Assembly (NCBI RefSeq): GCF_000739655.1
Contig: NZ_BATR01000104.1
Location: 147,722-211,721 of the forward strand
Source of the DNA: Verrucomicrobium sp. BvORR106
GTDB lineage: Bacteria > Verrucomicrobiota > Verrucomicrobiia > Verrucomicrobiales > Verrucomicrobiaceae
Direction of reading: 5' to 3'
Length of the DNA: 64,000 nt
Shown here: positions 1 through 8,618 of the stretch, one piece after another
Numbering within the stretch: position 1 is the first letter of the stretch
Layout of the letters: the number at the start of each line of letters is the position of its first letter
Program-made: the position numbers and the translations under genes
The notes under the pieces: model-generated
The model's input: the letters and a program-made list of their open reading frames with translations, nothing else
What the model was told of the DNA's origin: nothing
The model's database searches: none

Positions 1-465
1 CATCTTGGAGACCTGGAGACGGGGGCCAGAGGCCCGGATGGCGGAGCGCATGGCTTCGGCCATATCGGGCGGGAGGTTGTCCCGATCGATGAAGAAATGG
101 GGCCAGCGGGTGGGCCCATCGCAAAGGTGGAAGCCGAGGCGGCCTGAACCTTCGATCTGGGACTCCGTCAATTCCATGCCTTCATAGATCTGCCCCAGCC
201 ACTCACGCAGCATGAGACGAGCCTGCTCGATGGCATGGGCGGTCGGAGTCCGTTTGGGGTCAGCCTCGTGGGCATCTGCCGCACGGCGCAGCGTTTCCAG
301 AATGAGCTGTGTCCTCCGAATGCGATTGTGCAGGCGGAAGGACCGGAAGTAGTCAGCCAGCCGGGCGTAGGCCTCGTTCCATTCCTCCTCCGAGCCCGTC
401 TTGGGCGCGAAGTGGATGGTGACGGCCTCCATCGGGAGGGCGGATTGAAGATCAGATAGCGACAT
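1..465 (-). CDS. Unknown protein behind opgG (N-terminal 155 residues, runs off the left edge)
   Basis: An open frame with no stop runs from ATG at 463-465 to the left edge of the window. It begins MSLSDLQSALPMEAV and contains the stretches EEEWNEAYARLADYFRSF and GFHLCDGPTRWPHFFIDRD. It looks soluble: I see no signal peptide or membrane segment in the visible part. It lies 62 bp downstream of opgG on the same strand, so the two are probably cotranscribed. In proteobacteria the gene after opgG is the glucosyltransferase opgH. This visible part does not resemble the OpgH N-terminus as I know it, so it could be an extra N-terminal domain of OpgH or a separate glucan-related protein. No Shine-Dalgarno is obvious. 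Function is not assigned. Confidence 0.6.
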   Translation of the reverse strand, partial: MSLSDLQSALPMEAVTIHFAPKTGSEEEWNEAYARLADYFRSFRLHNRIRRTQLILETLRRAADAHEADPKRTPTAHAIEQARLMLREWLGQIYEGMELTESQIEGSGRLGFHLCDGPTRWPHFFIDRDNLPPDMAEAMRSAIRASGPRLQVSKM

Positions 466-527
466 GGAAGAACGGGACCGCGGGCCGGAAAGGTGATACT
501 GACGCAAACCCGCGGCAACTTATTCTA

Positions 528-2216
528 CTATCGACGCCATTGGTAGTTCCAGCGCTCGGAAATGGGATTTTTGTCGTCGAGCAGGTCAGAAGTGATTTCC
601 AGCAACTTGGTGGCGGGCGGAATATCGAGCTTGAAGAACGCACGCCAGCCGCCGGTTTCCGGGTTGGCCATCACCCGCTTGTCCAACACCTTTGCATCTC
701 CCTGAATATTGACCGCGACGTCCGGCACCCAGCCCGCAGGCTTGTTGGCAGGTACGGGACCTCTTGTGAAGTCCAGGACGAACACGAAGTCGTTCGGGAT
801 CTCCGTGGTGGCGACACCTTCACCCCAGCGGGTGGCGGTGACCTTGGCCAGGCCGTGCTCGTGTTCCTTCAGCCAGTTGAGCTTGTAGGCAAACCGAAGC
901 GGTTCTGTGGAGGTGGGGAAAATGTCTGGTTCCCAGAGGGTGACCACGTTGTCCCAAGTCTCTTCACCGGTGGGGATTTCAATCAAGTGCAGCTTGCCGC
1001 GGCCGAAGCCTTCGATGGGCTCCACCCACACGGCAACGCGCTCGTGGTAACGGGCCTCAAGGTCTTCGAAGTTCTTGAACTCGCGGTCACGCTTCTGCAG
1101 ACCGAAGCCTTTGATACCTTCGATGGCGAAAACGCTGTGGCGAAGTTCCCGTCCGTTGTCCAAGGGACGCCAGAGAGTGGGCGCGTGGGCTTGCTCGATG
1201 AGCAGCCCGTCGGAGTCGTGCACTTCAGGGCGGAAGTCGAGTGGCTTGGGGTGCGTGTTCTCCCCGTACCAGAACATGCTGGAGAAAGGAGCCAGACCCA
1301 GAAGCTTCACTACCTTGCGTAGGAAGATGGAGCCACTGATGCGCATGACGGTGGTTTCACCGGGCTCGATTTCAAACTCGTAGGCTCCGGTCACGCTGGG
1401 GCCATTCAGCAGGGCGTAGAAGTGGAACACCTTGTCACCCGGTTTAGGGGTGAGGAACCAGAAGTGGGTGAAGTCAGGGAACTCCTCGGGCTCGCCCCCT
1501 ACGGTGTTGATGGCCAGACCGCGGGCGGAGAGGCCCCAGCCCTGCTTGGAGGTGACGGCGCGGAAGTAGCTGGCTCCCATGAACACCATGAACTCAAAAC
1601 GCTTGTCGAGCAGCGTGTCCGGAGCCAGGAGGCGCATGCCGCTGTAGCCGTTCGGATAGATCGCCTGATCGGGAACCTTCAGATCGCCATAGTTGAAGAG
1701 CGTTTTGTCGAAGGGGATGAAGGTGGGCTGGCCGCCGTCAATCTGGAAGTATTCGACGGGTTTCCGGAACATCCAACCGGGATGGAAAAACTCCACCTTG
1801 TAGGAATGGTCCACATCGCCATAGAGCGCCTTGTCAGGCTTGAACCGAATTTGACGGTGGCCGTCATACTTCAGGCTCTCGAAAAACGGATCCAGTTTCA
1901 TGGTCGGAGCCACATAGGGCTTCTGAGCCAACTGGGATGCGTAGGCCTCGAGGTCGAGGTAGGTGCGAATGGGTGGGATGCCCGCCACGGGCGATGGAGC
2001 AACCTCCACGGGGACGGCTGGCGCTGGCGCTGGCGCCGGAGCGGGTGCTGGCGCAGGTGTAGGCGCCGGAGCCGGGTTGTTGGGTACGGCTTGCGGGGCG
2101 GGCGCAGGCGCTGGAGAGGGTGCCGGTGCGGGAGTTTGCGCCACGGCGGGCAGCGACAAGACCAACGAGCACAGACCTGCGAGAGTGTAACGGCGATGCA
2201 TAGTGCGATGCTTCAC
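528..2216 (-). CDS. opgG: Periplasmic glucan biosynthesis protein OpgG/MdoG
   Basis: OpgG family protein (562 aa; E. coli OpgG is about 511 aa), needed for making or branching osmoregulated periplasmic glucans. Residues 1-26 form a signal peptide ending in AVA. Residues 28-75 are an unusual alternating Pro-Ala linker, which accounts for the extra length. The MdoG domain (roughly 85-555) follows, with family-like segments such as YDGHRQIRF, VEYFQIDGG and EFPDFTHFW. Translation could also begin at the second Met (residue 6), which gives a tidier signal peptide. The protein is expected to be periplasmic. The unknown gene at 1-465 follows it in the same direction. Confidence 0.93.
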   Translation of the reverse strand: MKHRTMHRRYTLAGLCSLVLSLPAVAQTPAPAPSPAPAPAPQAVPNNPAPAPTPAPAPAPAPAPAPAVPVEVAPSPVAGIPPIRTYLDLEAYASQLAQKPYVAPTMKLDPFFESLKYDGHRQIRFKPDKALYGDVDHSYKVEFFHPGWMFRKPVEYFQIDGGQPTFIPFDKTLFNYGDLKVPDQAIYPNGYSGMRLLAPDTLLDKRFEFMVFMGASYFRAVTSKQGWGLSARGLAINTVGGEPEEFPDFTHFWFLTPKPGDKVFHFYALLNGPSVTGAYEFEIEPGETTVMRISGSIFLRKVVKLLGLAPFSSMFWYGENTHPKPLDFRPEVHDSDGLLIEQAHAPTLWRPLDNGRELRHSVFAIEGIKGFGLQKRDREFKNFEDLEARYHERVAVWVEPIEGFGRGKLHLIEIPTGEETWDNVVTLWEPDIFPTSTEPLRFAYKLNWLKEHEHGLAKVTATRWGEGVATTEIPNDFVFVLDFTRGPVPANKPAGWVPDVAVNIQGDAKVLDKRVMANPETGGWRAFFKLDIPPATKLLEITSDLLDDKNPISERWNYQWRR

Positions 2217-2421
2217 AGAAAAAGGTGCGGAAGCGCGGCAAGAATGCCGCGACTTCCATTTCCGTCAAGCGTTGCGCGTGCCATGTTCAAAATGGAATAT
2301 GCTGTGCAGGTTGCGGCAGACGGTTGCCGCGCTTAATTGCTATACACAAGCTAATGAATTCAGTGTTCATCATGGCAAGGGATGCTGGCAACTCACGGGG
2401 CGAGGGGGCCTGTTTTGAGGC

Positions 2422-3761
2422 ATGAACGTGGCGGGCGCAGAGCGTCGGTGGGCGACTGAGTTTGTCCAGATGTTCAGGGGCATACTCCTGGCCCTTCCGG
2501 TCGCCTTGCTGGCTGGCAGTGCGAGTGCCTTGTTTCTCCAAGCGCTGGACTGGGTCACTGCCTTGCAATGGGCTCACCCCCGGCTGCTTTGGGGGTTGCC
2601 AGCGGGAGGGCTGCTGGTGGGGGTGCTCTATCACTTTTGGGGGCGGGGTTCGGACAAGGGAAACAATCTGATCCTGGAGGAGATCCATACTCCTGGGGGA
2701 GGCGTGCCAGCCCGCATGGCTCCTTTGGTGCTCGTTGGAACCCTGGTCACTCACTTGTTCGGTGGCTCAGCGGGCCGGGAGGGGACGGCGGTGCAGATGG
2801 GAGGAAGTCTGGCTTCTCTGTTGTCCCGCTGGTTTCGACTGGGGCCAGCCCCGCGTCGGATGATGCTGATGTGTGGCGTTTCAGCGGGGTTCGGCTCCGT
2901 TTTTGGCACGCCGTTGGCCGGGGCGGTCTTTGCCATGGAGGTGCTGGTGGTGGGCCGGGTGCAATATGATGCATTGGTCCCGGTGCTGGTCGCCAGCATC
3001 GTGGGGGATGCCACCTGTGCCGCCTGGGGTGTGCATCACACGATTTATCATCTGGATGTCGCGCCCGGGTCCGGCAGCCATGCCGCATTCAATGCGCTCT
3101 TGCTCTTGAAGGTGGCTGGTGCGGCCATTTGTTTTGGTCTGGCGAGCCGCCTGTTTTCAGAAGTGACACACGGGCTGCAGCGTGGCTTTGCCAGGATACT
3201 GCCTTTTGCTCCGCTTCGTCCGGTGCTGGGGGGGGGGTGGTGATCGGCTTAGTGTTTCTCTGTGGGACCCGGGATTTTCTTGGGTTGGGGGTGCATGCTC
3301 CGCCCGGTGGGGCGGTGTCCATCTTGTCCTCGTTTGAACCAGGCGGGGCATCCGGCTGGAGCTGGCTGGGGAAGCTAGTGTTCACCGGAGTGACCTTGGC
3401 CAGTGGATTTAAAGGGGGCGAGGTGACGCCGCTTTTTTATGTGGGGGCGACGCTGGGAAATGCACTGGGAGCGCTGCTCAATGAGCCTGTGGGCCTGTTT
3501 GCGGCACTCGGTTTCATTGCCATCTTTGCGGGGGCGGCAAACACGCCGCTGGCCTGCACCCTCATGGGTGTGGAGCTGTTTGGGGCGCACTATGCCGTCT
3601 ATTTTGCCGTCGCCTGTTTTGTGGCATTCGTCTCCAGCGGGCATTCGGGCATCTACCTGTCGCAACGCATGGCGACGGGAAAGGGATCCCTGCCGGGGGA
3701 CATGGGCAAGAGCGGGGTGAGCTTGCGCGATTGGAACAAGCCGCCGCCACCCCAGGGCTGA
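2422..3761 (+). pseudogene. CLC-F type fluoride/proton antiporter, frameshifted in a G10 run
   Basis: Two overlapping frames (2422-3243 and 3129-3761) together encode one CLC channel/antiporter of about 446 aa. The first ends in LGGGW-stop immediately after ten G residues at 3228-3237. The second continues with [10 protein letters not shown], so eleven or eight Gs would restore one frame. The motifs are those I know from the fluoride-specific CLC-F clade rather than chloride CLCs: GNNLI in place of GSGIP, GREGT in place of GREGP, and GGEVTP in the third motif. The protein would export fluoride in exchange for protons across the inner membrane. Upstream DNA (2217-2421) shows no recognisable fluoride riboswitch. 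It may be a true pseudogene, a phase-variable gene or a sequencing error. Confidence 0.85.
3228..3237 (+). repeat. Homopolymer run of ten G
   Basis: Ten consecutive G residues lie inside the CLC-F reading frame, exactly where the frame breaks. The length is 3n+1, whereas the intact protein needs a length of 3n+2 (8 or 11). Confidence 0.95.
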
Positions 3762-3818
3762 GGAAAGCAGTTGCCGCGAACCAGGGTCTGGCGTTGCGAA
3801 GGAGACTGAAGAAGATAC

Positions 3819-3848
3819 AAAAACGGCCCGGTTCAAGGAACCGGGCCG
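3819..3848 (-). terminator. Intrinsic terminator of dapL
   Basis: A perfect 10-bp stem (3824-3833 with 3839-3848) has a 5-nt loop. On the minus strand it is followed by TTTTT (the A run at 3819-3823). It sits 46 bp past the dapL stop codon. Confidence 0.9.
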
Positions 3849-3894
3849 ACAAGATTCTGGTGCGGGCTCTGATGAGCCACGGGGGTGATGAGGG

Positions 3895-5130
3895 CTATTT
3901 CAGCGCGGCGATGCGGCGGCAGACTTCCTCCACATTGGCGCGGCTGTTGAAGGCGCTGATGCGGAAGTAACCTTCACCGGCGCTGCCGAAGCCGCTGCCA
4001 GGAGTGATCACGACGTTCGCTTCGTTGAGCATCTTGTCGAACATCTGCCAGCTGGTGAGGCCAGCAGGGCAGCCGACCCAAACGTAGGGGGCGTTGACCC
4101 CGCCGAACACCGGAAGTCCGGCGTTTTTGCATGCTTCGACGAGCAGGGCGGCATTACCCATATAGTGCTCGATGAGCGCCTTGGTTTGAGTCTTGCCTTC
4201 AGCGGAGTAGAGAGCCTCTGCACCCTTCTGCACAATGTAGCTGGCACCATTGAACTTGGTGCTGTGGCGGCGGGACCACAGAGGGTGCAGTGCCAGGGCT
4301 TCGCCATTCTTCTTGCGGCCCATGAGGGACTTGGGAATCACCACGTAGGCGCAGCGCACGCCGGTGAATCCGCCGTTCTTGGAGAAGCTGCGGAACTCAA
4401 TGGCGCAGTCGCGGGCTCCTTCGATTTCAAAGATCGAATGGGGAATGGCAGGGTCTTGGATAAAGGCCTCGTAAGCGGCATCATAGAACAGCACGGAGCC
4501 GTTCTCGCGGGCGTACTTCACCCATGCCTCAAGCTGGGCGCGTGTGGCGACAGCACCCGTAGGGTTGTTGGGATAGCAAAGATAAATCAGGTCCGCTTTC
4601 TCCTGGGGGATATCCGGCACAAACCCGTTCTCGGGCGTGCACTTGAGGTACACAAGACCGGCGTAGGCGCCGTTTTCGTCTGCCTCGCCAGTGTTGCCGA
4701 TCATCACGTTGGTGTCCACGTACACGGGGTACACGGGGTCAGTGATGGCGATCGTGTTGCCCTGGCCAAAGATGTCCAGAATGTTGCCGGTGTCGCACTT
4801 GCTGCCATCACTGATGAAGATTTCATCGGCCTCGATCTGCAGACCGCGGGCCTTGTAGTCGTTGTCGGCAATGGCGTTGCGCAGGAAGTCGTAGCCCTGT
4901 TCCGGACCGTAGCCCTTGAAGGTGGAGCGGTTGCCAAGTTCATCCACCGCCTCGTGCATGGCGTAGCGAACGGCCTCAGGAAGGGCCTCGGTCACGTCAC
5001 CGATACCGCAGCGGATGAGGCGCTTGGCGGCCTCAGGATTGCCCTCAGTGAAGGCTTTGACGCGGCGTGCGATTTCCGGGAAAAGGTAACCAGCCTTGAG
5101 CTTGAGGTAGTTTTCGTTGATGAGGGCCAT
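3895..5130 (-). CDS. dapL: LL-diaminopimelate aminotransferase
   Basis: Fold-type I PLP aminotransferase (411 aa, the usual DapL length). It converts tetrahydrodipicolinate and glutamate directly to LL-diaminopimelate, bypassing the succinylase and acetylase steps of lysine and peptidoglycan biosynthesis. Visible features include the N-terminal [17 protein letters not shown], the glycine-rich [23 protein letters not shown], and the Schiff-base lysine in SFSK (residue 251). I chose the ATG at 5130 because DapL proteins begin at this point; the frame extends 36 codons upstream but that part looks non-coding. Cytosolic, apparently monocistronic, and followed by a strong terminator. DapL is typical of Chlamydiae/Verrucomicrobia, plants and a few other groups. 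Confidence 0.95.
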   Translation of the reverse strand: MALINENYLKLKAGYLFPEIARRVKAFTEGNPEAAKRLIRCGIGDVTEALPEAVRYAMHEAVDELGNRSTFKGYGPEQGYDFLRNAIADNDYKARGLQIEADEIFISDGSKCDTGNILDIFGQGNTIAITDPVYPVYVDTNVMIGNTGEADENGAYAGLVYLKCTPENGFVPDIPQEKADLIYLCYPNNPTGAVATRAQLEAWVKYARENGSVLFYDAAYEAFIQDPAIPHSIFEIEGARDCAIEFRSFSKNGGFTGVRCAYVVIPKSLMGRKKNGEALALHPLWSRRHSTKFNGASYIVQKGAEALYSAEGKTQTKALIEHYMGNAALLVEACKNAGLPVFGGVNAPYVWVGCPAGLTSWQMFDKMLNEANVVITPGSGFGSAGEGYFRISAFNSRANVEEVCRRIAALK

Positions 5131-5219
5131 GACGTGAACGGGTGATAGAGGGGAGTGAGGATAGCGAAGGTTGGGGGAATGCCAAGTGATTCTAAAAAGG
5201 GAAGGGAGGAGGGGGAGTT

Positions 5220-5467
5220 TCGAAACTTCAAAAACCAAAATTCAAACTTCAAAGGGGTGCGCGAGAGTCAGGGATCAATTGCGCGATGCGCTCTCCCTAC
5301 AGTCTCCTAGGGTGATTGAATGTTGGGCCGGGCCGGGCCGGAATATCCCTCGCTCGGTTTTCTGAACGCTTCGTTGGGCGCGAACTCCTGCGCGGGGAGT
5401 TCAGATCTTTCGTCTGGGCTGGGCCGCCCTCAACTTGAGGATTGAATTTTGATTTTTGAAGTTTTGA
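5220..5467. repeat. Short element with 24-bp terminal inverted repeats (MITE-like)
   Basis: AT-rich arms at 5222-5245 and 5442-5465 are inverted copies of each other, matching at 22 of 24 positions, and the match extends a little outward. The roughly 196 bp between them are GC-rich, with iterated GGCC/GGGCC and no credible gene. The element fills most of the 350-bp spacer between dapL and the DUF421 gene. No clear target-site duplication could be fixed by eye. It could be a non-autonomous mobile element or a transcribed hairpin. Confidence 0.55.
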
Positions 5468-5480
5468 TATCCCTCCGTAG

Positions 5481-5957
5481 TTAATCTGAGGCTTTCATTT
5501 TCTGCACCACGCTGATTTCCCCATTGTTCTCCAGCACCGCCAGACGGACTTCAGCCGGGGAGGTGCAGCCGTGGCGGCGGAGGGCGAGTTCCAATTCGTG
5601 CCGCGTAAGTTTGGCGTCGGACATGATTGCGTCATCCACCTGGCCTTTGTGAATGAGGACCTGGGGTTTGCCTTCGATGAGTGTCTCCAGCTTGCGGCTC
5701 TTGAAGGTGGCCAGACTGAAGAGGTAGTTAAGGCCCACCAGGGTGGCGGCGAGGACGAGGCCTCCGGTGATGGAGTTGTCTCCTCCGTTCATGGAGTTCT
5801 GCACTGCGTTGGAAAGAAGCAGGAGCAGGACGAGGTCGAAGGGCGCGAGCTGTCCTACTTGCCGCTTTCCGGTGACGCGTAGCATGAGCAGCACCAGCAC
5901 GTACACCACCGCAGCGCGGACGACGAATTCCCACCAGGGCAGGGAGATAGACCACAT
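5481..5957 (-). CDS. DUF421 (YetF/YcaP-like) membrane protein
   Basis: Small inner-membrane protein (158 aa from the ATG at 5957). It has about three N-terminal hydrophobic helices (WWEFVVRAAVVYVLVLLML, then a segment beginning FDLVLLLLLSNAV), followed by the soluble DUF421 domain with KPQVLIHKGQVDDAIMS. The family conserves the GKRQ motif after the first helix, seen here as VTGKRQVGQL. Its biochemical role is not established. An upstream GTG at 6008 would lie inside the terminator of the preceding gene, so the ATG at 5957 is preferred. Confidence 0.85.
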   Translation of the reverse strand: MWSISLPWWEFVVRAAVVYVLVLLMLRVTGKRQVGQLAPFDLVLLLLLSNAVQNSMNGGDNSITGGLVLAATLVGLNYLFSLATFKSRKLETLIEGKPQVLIHKGQVDDAIMSDAKLTRHELELALRRHGCTSPAEVRLAVLENNGEISVVQKMKASD

Positions 5958-5994
5958 GTCACCAGCATGTCCAAAATCGTGCCCTGCGAAAACG

Positions 5995-6026
5995 AAAAAA
6001 AGGCCCACCCCGCAATGGGATGGGCC
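5995..6026 (-). terminator. Intrinsic terminator of the TIM-barrel gene
   Basis: Stem 6002-6011 pairs with 6017-6026 with one mismatch and a GCAAT loop. It is followed on the minus strand by seven T (the A run at 5995-6001). It lies 37 bp beyond the stop of the 6063-6980 gene. Confidence 0.88.
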
Positions 6027-6062
6027 AAAGGCAAAACAGGCAGGGAGGGACGGATCTTCAGA

Positions 6063-6980
6063 TCACGCCAGTTGAGCTCCCACCTTCTTGAGCAGGGTCT
6101 CAAGCTGGCGACCGTACTTCACATAGCTGTCGTACTGCTCCTTGGCCTTGGCCTCAGGGGAAAGGTCGTCGGCTGCGCCGGCACCGTGGAAGACGACGGC
6201 GACGTGCGGCTCGATGCTGATGTAGCCATCGTAACCGCTGGCAACTACGTCTGAGAGGATCTTTTCCACCTGACCGTCGCCTTCACCGGGGAAAGTATAG
6301 TCGGCATCGTTCTTCTCTTTGTTCCAGCGGCCGTCTTTGACGTGGATGTGCACCATGTGGGGCTTGATGGCCTGGTACATCTCCCATGCGTCCTGCTTCT
6401 GGCCGGGACGGTCACGGTCGTCGATGAAAACGGGATTGCCGGTGTCGAACACCCATTTGATGCCGGGAACAGCTTCGTTCATGCGATTCACGTAGCTCAC
6501 GCTCATGCCGCCCCAGTTCATGCAGTTCTCATGCACCACAGTCAGACCAGCGTCGTTGAAGCGCTTGTTGATCTCACGCATGCGTTTGATGCGCTCGTCG
6601 GCCAGCTGGTCTTCCAGATCCTTGCCCGCTTCGTCTTTGCGCACGGCGTAGCTCATCACGCGGATCAACTTCGTGCCCAGCTTCTGCATGCGGGGGATGG
6701 CGCGGGCGATCTCCGCATCGGTGATGGAAAAGTCGTCTTCGATCTTGTGAGCCCAGTTGGCGATGATCGAACCGAAACCGCTGACCTTCATATTGGCGGC
6801 AGCGAGGGTTTCGCAGGCCTTTTCAAAGGTGGCCTCGGGCACCTCGTGCAGGTTGCCTTTCACGCCGTCGATCTCGATGACGCGGGATTCGATGCTGTCC
6901 CATCCCAGTTCCTGGTGGGCCTTGATTTGCACGTCGAGGGACGCGCCTGCTTCGTCTGCGATGCCGGTGAGCTTGATCAT
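6063..6980 (-). CDS. Sugar phosphate isomerase/epimerase family TIM-barrel protein
   Basis: A 305-aa protein of the xylose isomerase-like/IolE TIM-barrel superfamily. It opens with MIKLTGIADEAGASL, carries probable metal-ligand segments (VVHENCMNW, WVFDTGNPVF, MVHIHVKDGRW) and ends with GYDGYISIEPH, giving the E-D-H-E metal site expected of this fold. It has no signal peptide, so it is probably a cytosolic enzyme acting on a ketose or inositol derivative. The substrate cannot be told from sequence. It is a single gene with its own terminator. Verrucomicrobia carry many such paralogues, often beside Gfo/Idh oxidoreductases, but none is adjacent here. Confidence 0.85.
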   Translation of the reverse strand: MIKLTGIADEAGASLDVQIKAHQELGWDSIESRVIEIDGVKGNLHEVPEATFEKACETLAAANMKVSGFGSIIANWAHKIEDDFSITDAEIARAIPRMQKLGTKLIRVMSYAVRKDEAGKDLEDQLADERIKRMREINKRFNDAGLTVVHENCMNWGGMSVSYVNRMNEAVPGIKWVFDTGNPVFIDDRDRPGQKQDAWEMYQAIKPHMVHIHVKDGRWNKEKNDADYTFPGEGDGQVEKILSDVVASGYDGYISIEPHVAVVFHGAGAADDLSPEAKAKEQYDSYVKYGRQLETLLKKVGAQLA

Positions 6981-7113
6981 GGAACGTCAGAATTGGAACG
7001 ATCCCCAACGGGGTGCAAGTACGGATTTCTCTCAATATGTGACAGGTTCTCCTGGCCGTGTGATCTTGTGATGGGCGGATTTTTTGGGATGGTCCCGTGA
7101 AGCCGAACTGAAA

Positions 7114-7305
7114 ATGGACAAATCTCAGTATCTCCACACCCTCCAGTCCGCCCCACGGGCCTTCCCCAAGGCGGCGGGATGGGGGCCGCCAGATCCAGCG
7201 TGGATCGCAGAGGCTTGGGATCTGCCAGAGGTGCAGAGTACGGTGGCAGCTGACTTTCCAGAGGAAGTCTACGGAGATCGTCAGTTTGGGGAGGCTTCTC
7301 CATGA
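7114..7305 (+). CDS. Possible small upstream ORF coupled to the DUF3142 gene
   Basis: A 63-codon frame (MDKSQYLHTLQSAPRAF...) whose TGA overlaps the ATG of the next gene as ATGA, the usual arrangement for translational coupling. The third codon position is moderately GC-rich, as in coding DNA. It is acidic towards the end (DFPEEVYGD) and matches no family I recognise. It occupies the 321-bp gap between 6980 and 7302, where I see nothing else. It could be fortuitous. Confidence 0.28.
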   Translation: MDKSQYLHTLQSAPRAFPKAAGWGPPDPAWIAEAWDLPEVQSTVAADFPEEVYGDRQFGEASP

Positions 7306-8618
7306 ACAGGCTGGGTGCATTGGCGCTGCTGGCGGGAATCTCCAGCCTTTTGATCCTCTCTGGATGTCGGCAGGAGCAGCGGGCGAACGGTGATCTGATC
7401 CCGTCTCAATCACCTGCGGACCTCCCGCAACGGGCCTATGTGTGGCAGCGGGACTGGAGTGCTCCAGTGGCGAGGTCACTTCGGGAGGGGAAGGACGTGC
7501 TGGCAGGTTGTGTGGTGCTGGGGGCCGAGGTGGAGTGGCGGAATGGTTCCCCTTTTCCGGTTCGACCCAAGATCGACTGGGATGCGCTGCGGTCCTTTGG
7601 GAAACCCATCGGTCTGGCTCTGAGAGTGGCTCCATACCCCGGTCCCTTCAGTGGAGAGGGGAGCGTGGTGGCCAGCCTGCAACAGGTGGCACAGGGCCTT
7701 CTCGCAGAGGCCCGCAGGGAAGGAGTGGAGGTTCAGGAGTTTCAGCTCGATTTCGATTGTGCCCAGAAGAAGCTCACCGGTTATGCCGCATGGGTGAAGG
7801 CGCTGCGACAAAGCGTAGGCTCCATGCCGCTGGTCATCACGGCGCTGCCTTCCTGGCTGTCGGAGCCCGCCTTTCCCATCCTCGCCCGCGAAGCGAGGCG
7901 CTATGTGCTCCAAGTGCATTCGGTGTCCTCTCCTCTGGGTGATGACAGGACCCAGATCTGTGATCCTGCTCAGGCCAGGCGATGGGTGGCGCAGGCGTCG
8001 GCGATTGGGGTGCCGTTTGAAATCGCGCTGCCCACCTATCGGTCCTACGTGGGATACAGCCCGGAGGGCAAACTGGTGGGCGTGGCGTCAGATTCCGTGC
8101 GTCCCTCCTGGCCATCAGGCACCCGGATCAAGGAGTACGGGCTGGATGAGATCGCCATGGCGGCCATGATGAAAGAGTGGCTGATGAAGAGGCCTGCTCA
8201 TGTGGAGGGCATCATGTGGTACCGCCTTCCCGTGGCCACGGATGAAAACAACTGGCGCTGGCCGACCCTGCGGGCGGTGATGGAAGGACGCCCACCCAGC
8301 CAGAACTGGAAGGTGAGAGTGGAGGGGAGCAGTCACGCAGGAGGTGACTTGCCGAACCCGGTCGATCTGGTGTTGAGCAATGCGGGTGAGTCAGACGAAG
8401 CTCCGAGCTGCCGGGTGGAAGTTCGCTGGGACACTGATGCCACCGCCGTTGCCGAGTCTCTGCCGGGTTGGGAGGTGCGGAAGGGGAAAAGGTCCGTCGT
8501 GTTTTTCCGTGCCGTTGGGAATGCGAGACGATTGCCGCCCGGAGGGGATTGTGCTATCGGCTGGCTGCGTCTGGAACCCGGCGCTCCAATCCATGTTGAA
8601 GTTGTCCCTGTCCGCTAG
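7302..8618 (+). CDS. DUF3142 family lipoprotein
   Basis: A 438-aa predicted lipoprotein. Residues 1-22 form a signal sequence ending in the lipobox LSGC. The body matches my picture of DUF3142: YVWQRDW near the start, FQLDFDCAQKKLTGYAAW, MPLVITALPSWL and EGIMWYRLPV. It has a glycosidase-like TIM-barrel flavour, with the D-x-D pair in LDFDC, but no activity is established. A strong Shine-Dalgarno (GGGGAGG) precedes the ATG. The 3' end overlaps the next gene by 26 bp, so the two are coupled and probably work together at the cell envelope. Confidence 0.85.
   Translation: MNRLGALALLAGISSLLILSGCRQEQRANGDLIPSQSPADLPQRAYVWQRDWSAPVARSLREGKDVLAGCVVLGAEVEWRNGSPFPVRPKIDWDALRSFGKPIGLALRVAPYPGPFSGEGSVVASLQQVAQGLLAEARREGVEVQEFQLDFDCAQKKLTGYAAWVKALRQSVGSMPLVITALPSWLSEPAFPILAREARRYVLQVHSVSSPLGDDRTQICDPAQARRWVAQASAIGVPFEIALPTYRSYVGYSPEGKLVGVASDSVRPSWPSGTRIKEYGLDEIAMAAMMKEWLMKRPAHVEGIMWYRLPVATDENNWRWPTLRAVMEGRPPSQNWKVRVEGSSHAGGDLPNPVDLVLSNAGESDEAPSCRVEVRWDTDATAVAESLPGWEVRKGKRSVVFFRAVGNARRLPPGGDCAIGWLRLEPGAPIHVEVVPVR

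Noticed and set aside
1422..2336. 304-codon plus-strand open frame
   Set aside because: Antisense to opgG; its Arg/Trp-rich part is the shadow of the Pro-Ala linker.
2217..2421. Possible fluoride riboswitch ahead of the CLC-F gene
   Set aside because: No GGNGATGG-type core or pairing arms that I could line up with the known motif.
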